In this document: positions 24,418 through 32,809 of the stretch, in pieces
Layout of the letters: every line of letters starts with the position of its first letter
How positions within the stretch are numbered: position 1 is the stretch's first letter
From: Lachnospiraceae bacterium UBA7076
GTDB taxonomy: Bacteria; Bacillota; Clostridia; Lachnospirales; Lachnospiraceae
Assembly (NCBI GenBank): GCA_002493625.1
Contig: DKZK01000032.1
Coordinates: 43,338-104,802 of the forward strand
DNA length: 61,465 nucleotides
Direction of reading: 5' to 3'
Translations under genes and position numbers: made by a program
The notes under the pieces: model-generated
Told to the model about the DNA's origin: nothing
The model's input: the letters and a program-made list of their open reading frames with translations, nothing else
The model's database searches: none

Positions 24418-24608
24418 AATATATCCCCTTTACCCATAATTTTAATCAGACTTTTATGTAACCATGCTAATAATATAATATTTCCTGTTTTTTTTCAAGT
24501 CCCACAAAAATTTGACACAAACAAAATTTCACGCAAACGAACACACAACAATTTCACTCAGACAGAAGCATTACAGGATAAAACAGTAAGAAGCATTGCA
24601 AAAAAGCA

Positions 24609-24639
24609 TTCATATTTTCCATATCCTGAAACATATAGT
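24609..24639 (+). promoter_or_regulatory. Candidate sporulation sigma-E promoter of spmB
   Basis: TTCATATT (24609-24616) and CATATAGT (24632-24639), 15 nt apart, resemble the sigma-E elements of Bacillus (-35 KMATATT, -10 CATACANT). A second possible -10, CATACATA, is at 24655. The rest of the 302-bp gap 24418-24719 shows nothing else I can name. Confidence 0.4.
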
Positions 24640-24719
24640 TTAACAAGCATTTTTCATACATATACTTAGAAATGAGCAAAACGCATTATTTCTAACATAT
24701 ATCTTATGCGGAGGTCACA

Positions 24720-25244
24720 TTGCAAATTCTTCTCTACATATCAAAATATGCCATTCCGGTCATAATAGGCTATATTGTTTTTTATGGAATAGCACATAAG
24801 GTTCACGTGTATGAAGCCTTTCTGGACGGCGTCCGCGAGGGCTTTAAGCTTGTAATTGACATCGCCCCGACCCTTGTGGGGCTGCTTGTTGCTGTGGGAA
24901 TATTCAGAAGCTCCGGGGGACTTGCCCTGCTTTGCAGCATTTTCAATCCCATTGCAGGTGCATTTGGCATACACCCTGAAATATTCCCCATTGCAATCGT
25001 GCGTCTTTTTTCCTCCTCTGCCGCCACGGGAATGGCTCTTGACATATTTAAAACCTACGGACCCGATTCGGTTATCGGAAACACGATATCCGTTCTTATG
25101 AGCAGCACGGAAACCATTTTTTATACAATGTCCGTGTACTTCCTCTCAGTTAAAATTACAAAAACCCGCTGGACGCTGGCAGGAGCCCTGCTTGCGTCGC
25201 TGGCGGGTATTGTAGTCAGTATCATTTTAGGTATTTACATGTAA
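24720..25244 (+). CDS. spmB: Spore maturation protein SpmB
   Basis: A 174-residue integral membrane protein with about four to five helices and the nucleoside-transporter gate domain (DIAPTLVGLLVAVGIFRSSGG). SpmB together with SpmA is needed for full dehydration of the spore core in Bacillus. The motif PEIFPIAIVRLFSSSAATGMA and STETIFYTMSVYF are typical. The start is a TTG at 24720 with GGAGG 5 nt upstream. No spmA lies beside it, although the two are usually paired. It ends 33 bp before a convergent lipoprotein gene. Confidence 0.9.
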   Translation: MQILLYISKYAIPVIIGYIVFYGIAHKVHVYEAFLDGVREGFKLVIDIAPTLVGLLVAVGIFRSSGGLALLCSIFNPIAGAFGIHPEIFPIAIVRLFSSSAATGMALDIFKTYGPDSVIGNTISVLMSSTETIFYTMSVYFLSVKITKTRWTLAGALLASLAGIVVSIILGIYM

Positions 25245-25277
25245 TGGCTCACATTCTATGGAGTTGTCGCACTCCGC

Positions 25278-25937
25278 TTAGTACATCATTGCCTGTATAT
25301 CCGTTACTATACAGCCGTCAAAAAGCTCGTAATCATTTTCTTTATAGGTATCCGGATTATCATTGTATACCGCTGATGCATCCTCTCCCAGATACACTGA
25401 AAACGATACTCCGTCAAAAGATGCGTACAGCGTCACGCTGCCGCCGGCAATGGCATGACCGTTAAAATCATATCCTCCCGTCTTCATATCTCCCACGGTT
25501 TTACCGATGTACTCCTTAGCTTTATTATCATCCACAGAAACAACATCCATTGTCTCAATGGTTAAATCCCCTACATAGTCAGAGTAATCCTCACCAAACT
25601 CCATTGCATCAAGCTTTGCGCCAACATCTCCTGACAATGTAAATGTGTACTTTTCCATTTTATCCTCGTTTGATGCTGTAAACTGATAAGTACCGTTAAA
25701 GCCTGTATAGCCGTTTACCTTAGCTCCTGTTTCCTCAAATTCCTTAAAGGTCATGTCTATATAGTCAGAACCGCTATTTGCGCTGTCTCCCCCTGCGTTT
25801 CCGTCCTCTGCGGGACTTTCTGCTGTCGCCTCCACAGAAGCCTTTTCCGTGTCGTCCTCTTTTTTATCCTTTCCGCATCCCGCAAGACTTACCGCAACAA
25901 GCGTGCCAAGCAATAACCCTGTTAAAAATTTTTTCAT
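25278..25937 (-). CDS. Predicted lipoprotein of unknown function
   Basis: A 219-residue exported protein. The signal peptide MKKFLTGLLLGTLVAVSLAGC ends in a lipobox (LAGC, Cys21), followed by a charged and Ala/Ser/Gly-rich linker. The globular part (about 60-219) contains KVNGYTGFNGTYQFTAS and ends in ELFDGCIVTDIQAMMY. I place the start at 25937, where GGGAG lies 7 nt upstream; a longer frame from 25973 would spoil the signal peptide. It stands alone, convergent with spmB. I do not recognise the family. Confidence 0.75.
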   Translation of the reverse strand: MKKFLTGLLLGTLVAVSLAGCGKDKKEDDTEKASVEATAESPAEDGNAGGDSANSGSDYIDMTFKEFEETGAKVNGYTGFNGTYQFTASNEDKMEKYTFTLSGDVGAKLDAMEFGEDYSDYVGDLTIETMDVVSVDDNKAKEYIGKTVGDMKTGGYDFNGHAIAGGSVTLYASFDGVSFSVYLGEDASAVYNDNPDTYKENDYELFDGCIVTDIQAMMY

Positions 25938-26187
25938 AAAATGTCTCCCTTCCACTTTTGTGTGCCACCACATGAAACAAAACCTAATTCATTCAGTGGC
26001 AACACAATAATTAAACGAAGGATATATTAACACATATTTTAAAAAGTAAAAAACGTAAAATTCCTACGTTATCAGGTCAGAAAGGCTGTCCCGGAAATAA
26101 CTCGCTTATTATGTCAAATTATAAAAAAATACACAGATTTTTCAAAATTGCATAATTTTTTTGTCCATTTTTATCATATATTACAAA

Positions 26188-26216
26188 TTGCCAAATTAAA
26201 TTAAATATCTTATAAT
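26188..26216 (+). promoter_or_regulatory. Strong sigma-A promoter of the EAL gene
   Basis: TTGCCA (26188-26193) and TATAAT (26211-26216) are separated by 17 nt. The transcript would have a leader of about 105 nt before the ATG at 26330. I see no known riboswitch in it. The rest of the 392-bp gap 25938-26329 is AT-rich and holds nothing else I can name. Confidence 0.7.
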
Positions 26217-26329
26217 GATATTGGTAATTTTAAACAAACGCATTTCGGTTATTCAAGTCAAAATCTGTATGTGGGGATGTATCAGAAGACTGTTATGAAA
26301 TGACAGATATTTCAGAGGAGGTAAGCAAT

Positions 26330-28243
26330 ATGACATATTGGAATTTATCATTTGATGCAATTGCAATATTCTTTTTATTGCTTATTTTTGTGTGGTACTT
26401 CAGCGAAAAAAAGATACCGCTCCGCAGTCACCGGGTATTTTTATATCTTATTTTTCTTGTTTTAGCCGCAACGGGACTTGAAATTGCCTCAACCCTTATG
26501 GCTCGCAACATGAACGCTGCGGGATATGACGTATTTTATCTTACGCTGACCTTACAGACGCTTGCCATAAATCTGGTTCCCGTTACATTTTCTTATTATC
26601 TGTTGCTTCTGGCGCACATTAATTTAAACCGCCACAAGGCATTACGCGCATTATACATAATCTGCATGGGAACAGATGCAGCGGTTATTTTGCTGAATCC
26701 GTTTTTACATTGGGCATTTACATTTGAAAATGATATGTACAAGACTGCTCCGGCAGGATATGCACTCTACATAATAGATTTTATTACGATTTGCATATGT
26801 ATAGCCACCATTGCTCGCTACAAGGAAAAATTTATGTTCCTGCGTATCATTCCGCTTGCCTTTAACATAGTATGCGGTCTGCTGGCATGTATGGCACAGA
26901 TTGTTTTCTATTATCCTTTCCTTAACTGCGCCCTTGCCGCAATGTGCCTGACCCTGTTCCATTATCAGCAAAATTCCGGAACGGTTACGGACACGACAAC
27001 CGATTTGTTCAACAGAAAATTTTTAGGTGAATATATTGAAAATAAATATTCCTACGGCAGTAAGAGCTTCGGTGTGATTATCGTAGCCCTTGATGATTTT
27101 AAATTTGTAAACAAAACCTACGGGGTTGAAACCGGCGACCATATGCTTTATCAGGTGGGACAGTTTCTTGAGTGCTGCGAACAGAACGCTCCCGTATTTC
27201 GTTTTGGCTCTGACCAGTTCTGTATTCTTTTTGACAACAAGGAGGATGAACTTAACACGCTTTCAGAGAAAATTCATGACAGGTTTAAGCATCCGTGGTA
27301 TGACGAAAATCATGTGCCTATTATGATGTCTGCCTCCATAAGCTGCATCAACTGTCCTGAGGATGCCGGAAGCTACAGGGAGCTTATAGAGGTTATTGAC
27401 TACTCCATGAGCATTTCAAAGAAAACAAGAAAAGGACTCATCACATTTGCAAGAACAGTAAATCTTGACAACATCAAACGGGATAAGGCAATTGAGCGCG
27501 CCGTTAAAATGGCAATGGCAAAGAATGAGCTTATGGTTTACTATCAACCTATATTTTCCGTTTCAAAGGGAGTTTATAATTCGGCGGAAGCCCTTGTGCG
27601 TCTGAAGGACGAGGAGCTTGGCTGGATTTCTCCTGAGGAGTTCATACCTATATCCGAGAAAAACGGACTGATTGTGGAGATGGGTGAAATTATTCTGGAT
27701 AAGGTATGCCGTTTTATACGTGATTTCAAGCTGTCAGAAACCTCCGTGGAATACGTTGAGGTAAATATAAGTCCCGTTCAGCTTACCCATCCGGATTTTG
27801 CTGACCGGGTAAAGACAATAATAGAAAAATATGGGGTTTCACCTGAGCAGATAAATATGGAAATTACAGAAACTGCAACATTAAGCTCCGCTTCCATGGT
27901 TTTACAAAACATAAATAAGCTTATCGAATACGGCATTGCATTTTCACTTGATGATTTCGGCTCGGGCAACGCAAACATTTCCTACATAAATACCATGCCG
28001 TTTAAGATTATTAAAATTGACAAAAATCTTATATGGGATGCATTTACAAATGATACCGCAGGCATCACGCTTGAGTACACCATCAATATGCTGAATGCCC
28101 TGAAGCTCAATATTGTTGCCGAGGGCGTTGAAACAGAAGAAATGACAAATCAGCTCGCCGATTTCGGCTGTCATTACATGCAGGGCTGGTTTTACTCCAA
28201 GGCAATTCCTGCCGAGGATTTTATGAATGTTATATCCCGATAA
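26330..28243 (+). CDS. Membrane GGDEF/EAL protein, probable c-di-GMP phosphodiesterase
   Basis: A 637-residue signalling protein. Residues 1-215 hold about six or seven membrane helices that likely sense a signal. The GGDEF domain (about 225-380) is degenerate: the signature reads FGSDQF and not GGDEF, so cyclase activity is unlikely. The EAL domain (about 390-637) keeps EALVR, EVNISPVQL, EITET, DDFGSG, KIDKNLI and EGVETEE, so hydrolysis of cyclic di-GMP is likely. The start at 26330 has AGGAGG 8 nt upstream; a longer frame begins at 26300. It is monocistronic by layout and lies near the Tad operon, a typical target of c-di-GMP. Confidence 0.88.
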   Translation: MTYWNLSFDAIAIFFLLLIFVWYFSEKKIPLRSHRVFLYLIFLVLAATGLEIASTLMARNMNAAGYDVFYLTLTLQTLAINLVPVTFSYYLLLLAHINLNRHKALRALYIICMGTDAAVILLNPFLHWAFTFENDMYKTAPAGYALYIIDFITICICIATIARYKEKFMFLRIIPLAFNIVCGLLACMAQIVFYYPFLNCALAAMCLTLFHYQQNSGTVTDTTTDLFNRKFLGEYIENKYSYGSKSFGVIIVALDDFKFVNKTYGVETGDHMLYQVGQFLECCEQNAPVFRFGSDQFCILFDNKEDELNTLSEKIHDRFKHPWYDENHVPIMMSASISCINCPEDAGSYRELIEVIDYSMSISKKTRKGLITFARTVNLDNIKRDKAIERAVKMAMAKNELMVYYQPIFSVSKGVYNSAEALVRLKDEELGWISPEEFIPISEKNGLIVEMGEIILDKVCRFIRDFKLSETSVEYVEVNISPVQLTHPDFADRVKTIIEKYGVSPEQINMEITETATLSSASMVLQNINKLIEYGIAFSLDDFGSGNANISYINTMPFKIIKIDKNLIWDAFTNDTAGITLEYTINMLNALKLNIVAEGVETEEMTNQLADFGCHYMQGWFYSKAIPAEDFMNVISR

Positions 28244-28334
28244 CGCTTAAACACAAGCCAAAACAGATAAGACACAAATATTCATAAATAATTAATATCA
28301 TAAATAACTTAATATATACGGAAGGATTGAAAAT

Positions 28335-29072
28335 ATGCTGCTAATCGGCGAACAAATTTCCAAATACCGCAAGGCAATGCAGATGAATCAGGAGGAGTTT
28401 GCCACTAAAATCGGAGTAAGCAGGCAGGCAGTTTCCAAATGGGAAACTGACAGGTCATATCCTGATTTGGATAAGCTTGTTGATATTTGCGAGGTTTTTA
28501 ATATAAGTATAAATGAGCTGTTATATGGAAAAGCTGCAACGGATGGGGATAGTTCCCAAAATACGGCTTCGGCAAATACAGCTTCCAAAAATATAGCAAC
28601 AGCCCGGCATCTGCGGGGAAAACGCAGTTTTGCCGGACTTTATGTATGTACCGCCATTGTTTTAGCCATGCTTGCATTTTGCTGTACAGTTTTTGTGGTG
28701 CTTTTAACACGAAATATGTGGCAAAAGGATGAAGACATGGCAAAGATGGCAAGGGTGGAGCGGGTGTACCAGCAGTACACAAAAGCGGATATAAGTTTTT
28801 TTGACAGTGCTTCCCGCAAGGTACAGCAAACCGTATGGCTTGACATTGACGGAATACGTGACGGTGACTATGTGGAATGCTTTACTGATTCCGAGCAGAC
28901 AGGAATTTATATCGATTATTATAAGCCTATACTTATTGTCCCCGGCGTACTTACACTGCTCTTTATGTTAATATTTATTTTGCTGTGCATGGAGCTTTTT
29001 AAGAAAAATCGGGAAAATAACTGGCACATTCTTGTAGAAAGTGAAGGAGAAAACATTGATGAAAAAGAATAA
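28335..29072 (+). CDS. XRE-family HTH regulator with two membrane segments
   Basis: A 245-residue protein. Residues 5-62 form a Cro/CI-type helix-turn-helix (MNQEEFATKIGVSRQAVSKWETDRSYPDLDKL). A Ser/Thr/Asn linker leads to a membrane helix (about 98-122), a loop of about 70 residues outside or inside, and a second helix (about 195-220). Membrane-tethered regulators of this kind are common in Clostridia. GGAAGG lies upstream of the ATG. The next gene overlaps its last 14 bp, so the two work together; the loop may sense the membrane partner (inference). Confidence 0.8.
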   Translation: MLLIGEQISKYRKAMQMNQEEFATKIGVSRQAVSKWETDRSYPDLDKLVDICEVFNISINELLYGKAATDGDSSQNTASANTASKNIATARHLRGKRSFAGLYVCTAIVLAMLAFCCTVFVVLLTRNMWQKDEDMAKMARVERVYQQYTKADISFFDSASRKVQQTVWLDIDGIRDGDYVECFTDSEQTGIYIDYYKPILIVPGVLTLLFMLIFILLCMELFKKNRENNWHILVESEGENIDEKE

Positions 29073-30171
29073 GGGATTTTTCATCCCATTCGGAGCTTTT
29101 GTTTTAATTGCAGTTTTCATCGGCCTCTGGTTCATGGGGCTTTTTTCATTTGCAAAGGATAACGGAAAAACCGCTACTTCCTCCGACGCCTCTGACTACT
29201 ATTGGGAAATTGTATATCACGGCATGAAAATTTCTTCTGAAATTCCGGCGACGGTGTTATTTCACAAAACAGACTGCCTTAATATTCGTACGAAAAAAGA
29301 TTATCTGATTCAGATTTCAACTGAAAACATTACGGCTTCCGATTTTTGGAATAACCGGGAGGATAAGGTTAAAAATCTGATAAATATGGGCTACAGAATT
29401 GAATGTGAGCCAAAGCAGCTTACGATAAATAACCGCACTTATATAAATTACATTGCGAGTATTCCCGATTCGGAGCGATGTCCCTTTGACAGATGCTATT
29501 CCTCTGTTTTCATCACGGATATTGATGAGGAAAACCGTTTTTTTGCCGTTGTATCATACGACGGTATCGACATGGAGAATGTGAGTAGCGACGAACGTGA
29601 CAAGCTTTACAAGGATGCCGAAAACGTCCTGACCACTTTGCTGAACGATGCCGTCCCAACCGACAAGGCGGATGATGAAATCGGCACGTTACTTTTTCCT
29701 GATGATTACGGGACTGACAAAGAAACTATATTGTCTCAGGATGCTTTGTATGATAACGGTAAGATTTTAGTAAGATATTACCTGCCCGATAACGCATACT
29801 TTATATCAGATACAAATCTTAGTTCCGTAAAATCAAAGAACTATATGATAAAGGACACGGACTACTATGTCAGCGTAAGCATTGACTCAAATAAATGGTA
29901 TAATGCCAAAGAAATGGCAGACGAACACCTGACGGCGGGCTTTACGAGAATTACCCACGAGGGCAGCATAACGGTCGGTGAGAAAACCTTTTATTATTAT
30001 ACATATTCCGTGGCATACCGTTCCAAGAAGAAAACAAAAATTATATATTATTTCGAAGCTTTTACCGATATGAATGACGGTAATATTTATAACATAAGCG
30101 GTCATTCCAATTCGGAGGATATCATGAACCCTGATTTTTATTACGGACTTATGGATATTTCTGAACCGTAA
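29059..30171 (+). CDS. Membrane-anchored extracytoplasmic protein, partner of the XRE gene
   Basis: A 370-residue protein with one N-terminal membrane helix (FIPFGAFVLIAVFIGLWFMGLF) and an outside part with no domain I recognise. Two stretches look alike (YLIQISTENITASDFW and YYVSVSIDSNKWYNAKEM), each followed by a KxLTINNRTYINYIAS or EGSITVGEKTFYYYTYSV strand pair, so the outside part may be a duplicated beta-rich domain. I start it at 29059, where AAGGAG lies 9 nt upstream. It overlaps the regulator gene by 14 bp. Confidence 0.72.
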   Translation: MKKNKGFFIPFGAFVLIAVFIGLWFMGLFSFAKDNGKTATSSDASDYYWEIVYHGMKISSEIPATVLFHKTDCLNIRTKKDYLIQISTENITASDFWNNREDKVKNLINMGYRIECEPKQLTINNRTYINYIASIPDSERCPFDRCYSSVFITDIDEENRFFAVVSYDGIDMENVSSDERDKLYKDAENVLTTLLNDAVPTDKADDEIGTLLFPDDYGTDKETILSQDALYDNGKILVRYYLPDNAYFISDTNLSSVKSKNYMIKDTDYYVSVSIDSNKWYNAKEMADEHLTAGFTRITHEGSITVGEKTFYYYTYSVAYRSKKKTKIIYYFEAFTDMNDGNIYNISGHSNSEDIMNPDFYYGLMDISEP

Positions 30172-30322
30172 ACCTATAGCAGAATGGCTTATTTACAAGG
30201 GTTGCTACTGCTGGTTGCCAATTTGCAACTGTTAATCTCTTACTATTTTTACATGCTTATGATAGCATTCGCATTATAGGTAAACAACTGCCTATTACAT
30301 TTATATAGTAGGAGGAAATTAA

Positions 30323-31084
30323 ATGAAGAAACTAAAAAAATTTGCGGCATCACTTGCACTGATTGGAATAATGTGCAGTGCAGCCGCATGCGGTGACGAT
30401 GAAAGTGGTACGAAAACGGAGCGAACCACCGGGACAACAGAAGCCACATCCGAACCGACGACGGAGGGCAGAAAAACCACAGAAGCCACGGAGGATACTG
30501 CCAAGGATACGGAAGCTACAGAGGATAAGGAATCCGAGGCTTCCACAACAGCGCCGCCAATTACAGGGAACATAAACTTTTCAACCAATGACTGGACCAC
30601 TCTGGAATTTGCATGGGACGGCGTAGTATACAATTTCCCTATGACATATCAGGATGTTGTCGATGCCGGCTTTACAATCGGTGAGGAATATACAAAAGAA
30701 ACTCTGGACAGCTACGAATATACCACAAGCATATTTGCAGAAAATGCAGCAGGCGAAAGGATATATGTGCGCTTCAAGAATTTTACGGAGCAGGATGGAA
30801 GACCTTTGACAGACTGCGAAATTTATGGTTTCGGATTTGAGTTAGATGAGTACAGGGACGTAAATCCTTCTGTAACACTATGTAATGGTATTACATTCGG
30901 CATGACCGTAGATGAAGTTAAAGCTATAATGGGTGAGCCTGACTATTATTATTCAAGCGACGACCCTGATTTTGACCGCAAGGAGCTGGACTATTATACG
31001 GAAGACAGTTCACGCGACAATGAGCTCGAACTGGAATTTTATGATGGAATATTAGAGGAAATCACTATCGTAAATACCGATTAA
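30323..31084 (+). CDS. Predicted lipoprotein with Thr/Glu-rich linker
   Basis: A 253-residue exported protein. The signal peptide ends in SAAAC (Cys23), a slightly unusual lipobox. A 60-residue Thr/Glu/Ala-rich linker follows, of the kind that crosses the cell wall. The globular part (about 88-253) contains a duplicated theme, with a segment ITFGMTVDEVKAIMGEPDYYYSS that resembles SmpA/BamE-like repeats (GMTxxEVxxxLGxP). GGAGG lies 6-7 nt before the ATG. Its terminator lies within the opposite radical SAM gene. Confidence 0.75.
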   Translation: MKKLKKFAASLALIGIMCSAAACGDDESGTKTERTTGTTEATSEPTTEGRKTTEATEDTAKDTEATEDKESEASTTAPPITGNINFSTNDWTTLEFAWDGVVYNFPMTYQDVVDAGFTIGEEYTKETLDSYEYTTSIFAENAAGERIYVRFKNFTEQDGRPLTDCEIYGFGFELDEYRDVNPSVTLCNGITFGMTVDEVKAIMGEPDYYYSSDDPDFDRKELDYYTEDSSRDNELELEFYDGILEEITIVNTD

Positions 31085-31087
31085 CAA

Positions 31088-32119
31088 TCAGACAGTCCCC
31101 TGCCTTGCATTAAGCTCTTTCATTCTTTTATGCAAGGCGTTAAGGACTGCCTTTTTATTTCCCGACCATTTGGGGGCTATGAGTATTTTTTTTGGTCCAT
31201 CCCCTGTAACCCTGTGAATAACAATTCGTTCATCTATATTCTGAAGACATCTTATTACTAAATCAATGTACTCCTCCTGTTCCAGGACACGAAAGCTTCC
31301 CTCCGCATAATCGCAGGCCAAATCCGTTCCCGAAAGAACATGAAGAAGCTGTAGCTTGATTCCGCACATAAAATTACTCTTTTTATATGTTATATTTTTT
31401 GTCTTACTGTCTGTCCCATAGCCGTGAACATCGGGAGGCTGAAAAGCTCCAATAGCCATTTTATTCAACTGCTTTACCGATAAATCGCTTACATATTTTA
31501 CCGTCTCAAGCATCATTTCCTCAGTTTCCCCCGGCAGTCCCAATATAATGTGGGTTATAACGGGGATATTGATTTTATTCAGTCTTTGCACTGCCGCCTC
31601 ATATACACTCAAGGGATATTTTCTCCTTATATATTCCGCCGTTTTTTCATGTATAGTCTGAAGTCCAAGCTCAATCCATATAAACTTATCTGAAAATTCT
31701 TTTTTAAGCTCCTCTAAAAGCGCAATAACTTCATCCCCAAGGCAGTCGGGTCTTGTAGCTATTGATATGCCTATAATCTGTTCCTGTTCCAAAGCCTCCG
31801 TATAAATACTCCTCAAATAATCCACATTTCCATATGTATTTGTGTATGCCTGAAAATATATTACAAACTTTTTCCCTGCCATCTTATCAAATCGGGCAAG
31901 TCCTGCCTCTATCTGACTGTTAATGTTATATTTGTCGGCAAAATCCCCGCTTCCACCTGCGCTGCAAAAAACACACCCACGGGCGTCAAGGCTTCCGTCC
32001 CGGTTCGGACATGTAAAGCCTGCGTCAACTGCAAGCTTATAGCACTTTTCACCATAGGTGTATTTAAAATATGCATCTAAAGAATAATACGGCTTTCCAA
32101 GCCAGTCAATATGTGTCAT
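31088..32119 (-). CDS. TIGR01212-type radical SAM protein (YhcC-like)
   Basis: A 343-residue radical SAM enzyme. The cluster-binding cysteines lie in FTCPNRDGSLDARGCVFCSAGGSGDFA-like order (CX14CX2C type) near residues 36-55, which fits the YhcC/TIGR01212 family and differs from the common CX3CX2C spacing. Later motifs include ISIATRPDCL, WIELGLQT and ITHIILGLPGET. The substrate of the family is not well defined. The ATG at 32119 overlaps the TAA stop of the ABC ATPase remnant by one base, with GAGGAAC upstream. Its 3' end contains a terminator for the opposite gene. Confidence 0.88.
   Translation of the reverse strand: MTHIDWLGKPYYSLDAYFKYTYGEKCYKLAVDAGFTCPNRDGSLDARGCVFCSAGGSGDFADKYNINSQIEAGLARFDKMAGKKFVIYFQAYTNTYGNVDYLRSIYTEALEQEQIIGISIATRPDCLGDEVIALLEELKKEFSDKFIWIELGLQTIHEKTAEYIRRKYPLSVYEAAVQRLNKINIPVITHIILGLPGETEEMMLETVKYVSDLSVKQLNKMAIGAFQPPDVHGYGTDSKTKNITYKKSNFMCGIKLQLLHVLSGTDLACDYAEGSFRVLEQEEYIDLVIRCLQNIDERIVIHRVTGDGPKKILIAPKWSGNKKAVLNALHKRMKELNARQGTV
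31093..31159 (+). terminator. Terminator of the lipoprotein gene, inside the radical SAM gene
   Basis: Plus-strand stem CAGTCC...GCCTTGCAT / ATGCAAGGC...GGACTG followed by CCTTTTTATTT. It ends the plus-strand transcript 9-70 nt after the lipoprotein stop, yet the same bases encode the last 20 residues of the radical SAM protein on the other strand. Confidence 0.8.
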
Positions 32120-32790
32120 TATTGTTCCTCTTTTTCAATTTTCCCGTCAGCTATAATGATTTTTCTTTCCGCATACTCTGCAATGGCAGTGTCATGAGTA
32201 ACAACAATAAGTGTCTTTCCATTTTCATGCAAGAGATTAAACATGTCCATGAGTTCCTTCGCGGTTGCGCCGTCCAGTGCGCCTGTAGGCTCATCTGCCA
32301 AAATATATCTGCATCAGGAAACCATTGCCCTTGCAATTGCCGTCCTCTGCTGCTCCCCTCCTGAAATCTGCTTGGGAAATTTTTCTGCTAATTGTTTTAT
32401 TCCCAATTTCTCCATAGCATCATATATGATTTTCTTTTTATCCTTACCTTTATAATTTCTTGCATTTAATGGCAACTCAATATTTTCATACACTGTATAC
32501 TGCTGCATAAGGGCATAATTTTGAAATACAAAGCTTATATTATCTTTTCTAAAAATATCAAGCTTATATCCGTTTAAACGGCTTATATCTTTTCCGTCAA
32601 CAATGATTTTCCCTTCGGTAAGGGAATCCATGCCTCCTATTATATTAAGCAGCGTTGTCTTTCCTGAGCCTGATTTACCCATAATAGCAACAAATTCGCC
32701 ATCGTTTATTTTCAGGCTTACATCATCTAACGCTGTTGTTTCGTACGAATCACCTTTATATATTTTCTTTACATGTTCAAGCTCTATCAT
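32119..32790 (-). pseudogene. ABC transporter ATPase interrupted by in-frame TGA
   Basis: The frame encodes a MacB/LolD-type ATPase: Walker A MGKSGSGKTT, Q-loop FVFQNYALMQQ, signature ISGGEQQRTAIARA, then, after a TGA at about 32310-32312, Walker B ILADEPTGALD and the H-loop VVTHD. The stop splits the protein between the signature and Walker B (fragments 32314-32790 and 32119-32301). Around it, about 15 nt make sense only in the next frame (PDADIF), so one base seems gained and one lost close together. It may be an inactivated gene or a sequence error. The permeases lie directly upstream. Confidence 0.8.
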
Positions 32791-32809
32791 TGCACAATCT
32801 CCCCCTCGG

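Noticed and set aside
25938..26187. Possible gene in the gap between the lipoprotein and EAL genes
   Set aside because: AT-rich, with stops in all frames and no SD.
26217..26329. c-di-GMP riboswitch upstream of the EAL gene
   Set aside because: The leader lacks the conserved riboswitch blocks.
32305..32315. TGA in the ABC ATPase considered as selenocysteine
   Set aside because: ABC ATPases have no selenocysteine at this site, no SECIS-like stem follows, and the local frame evidence favours small indels.
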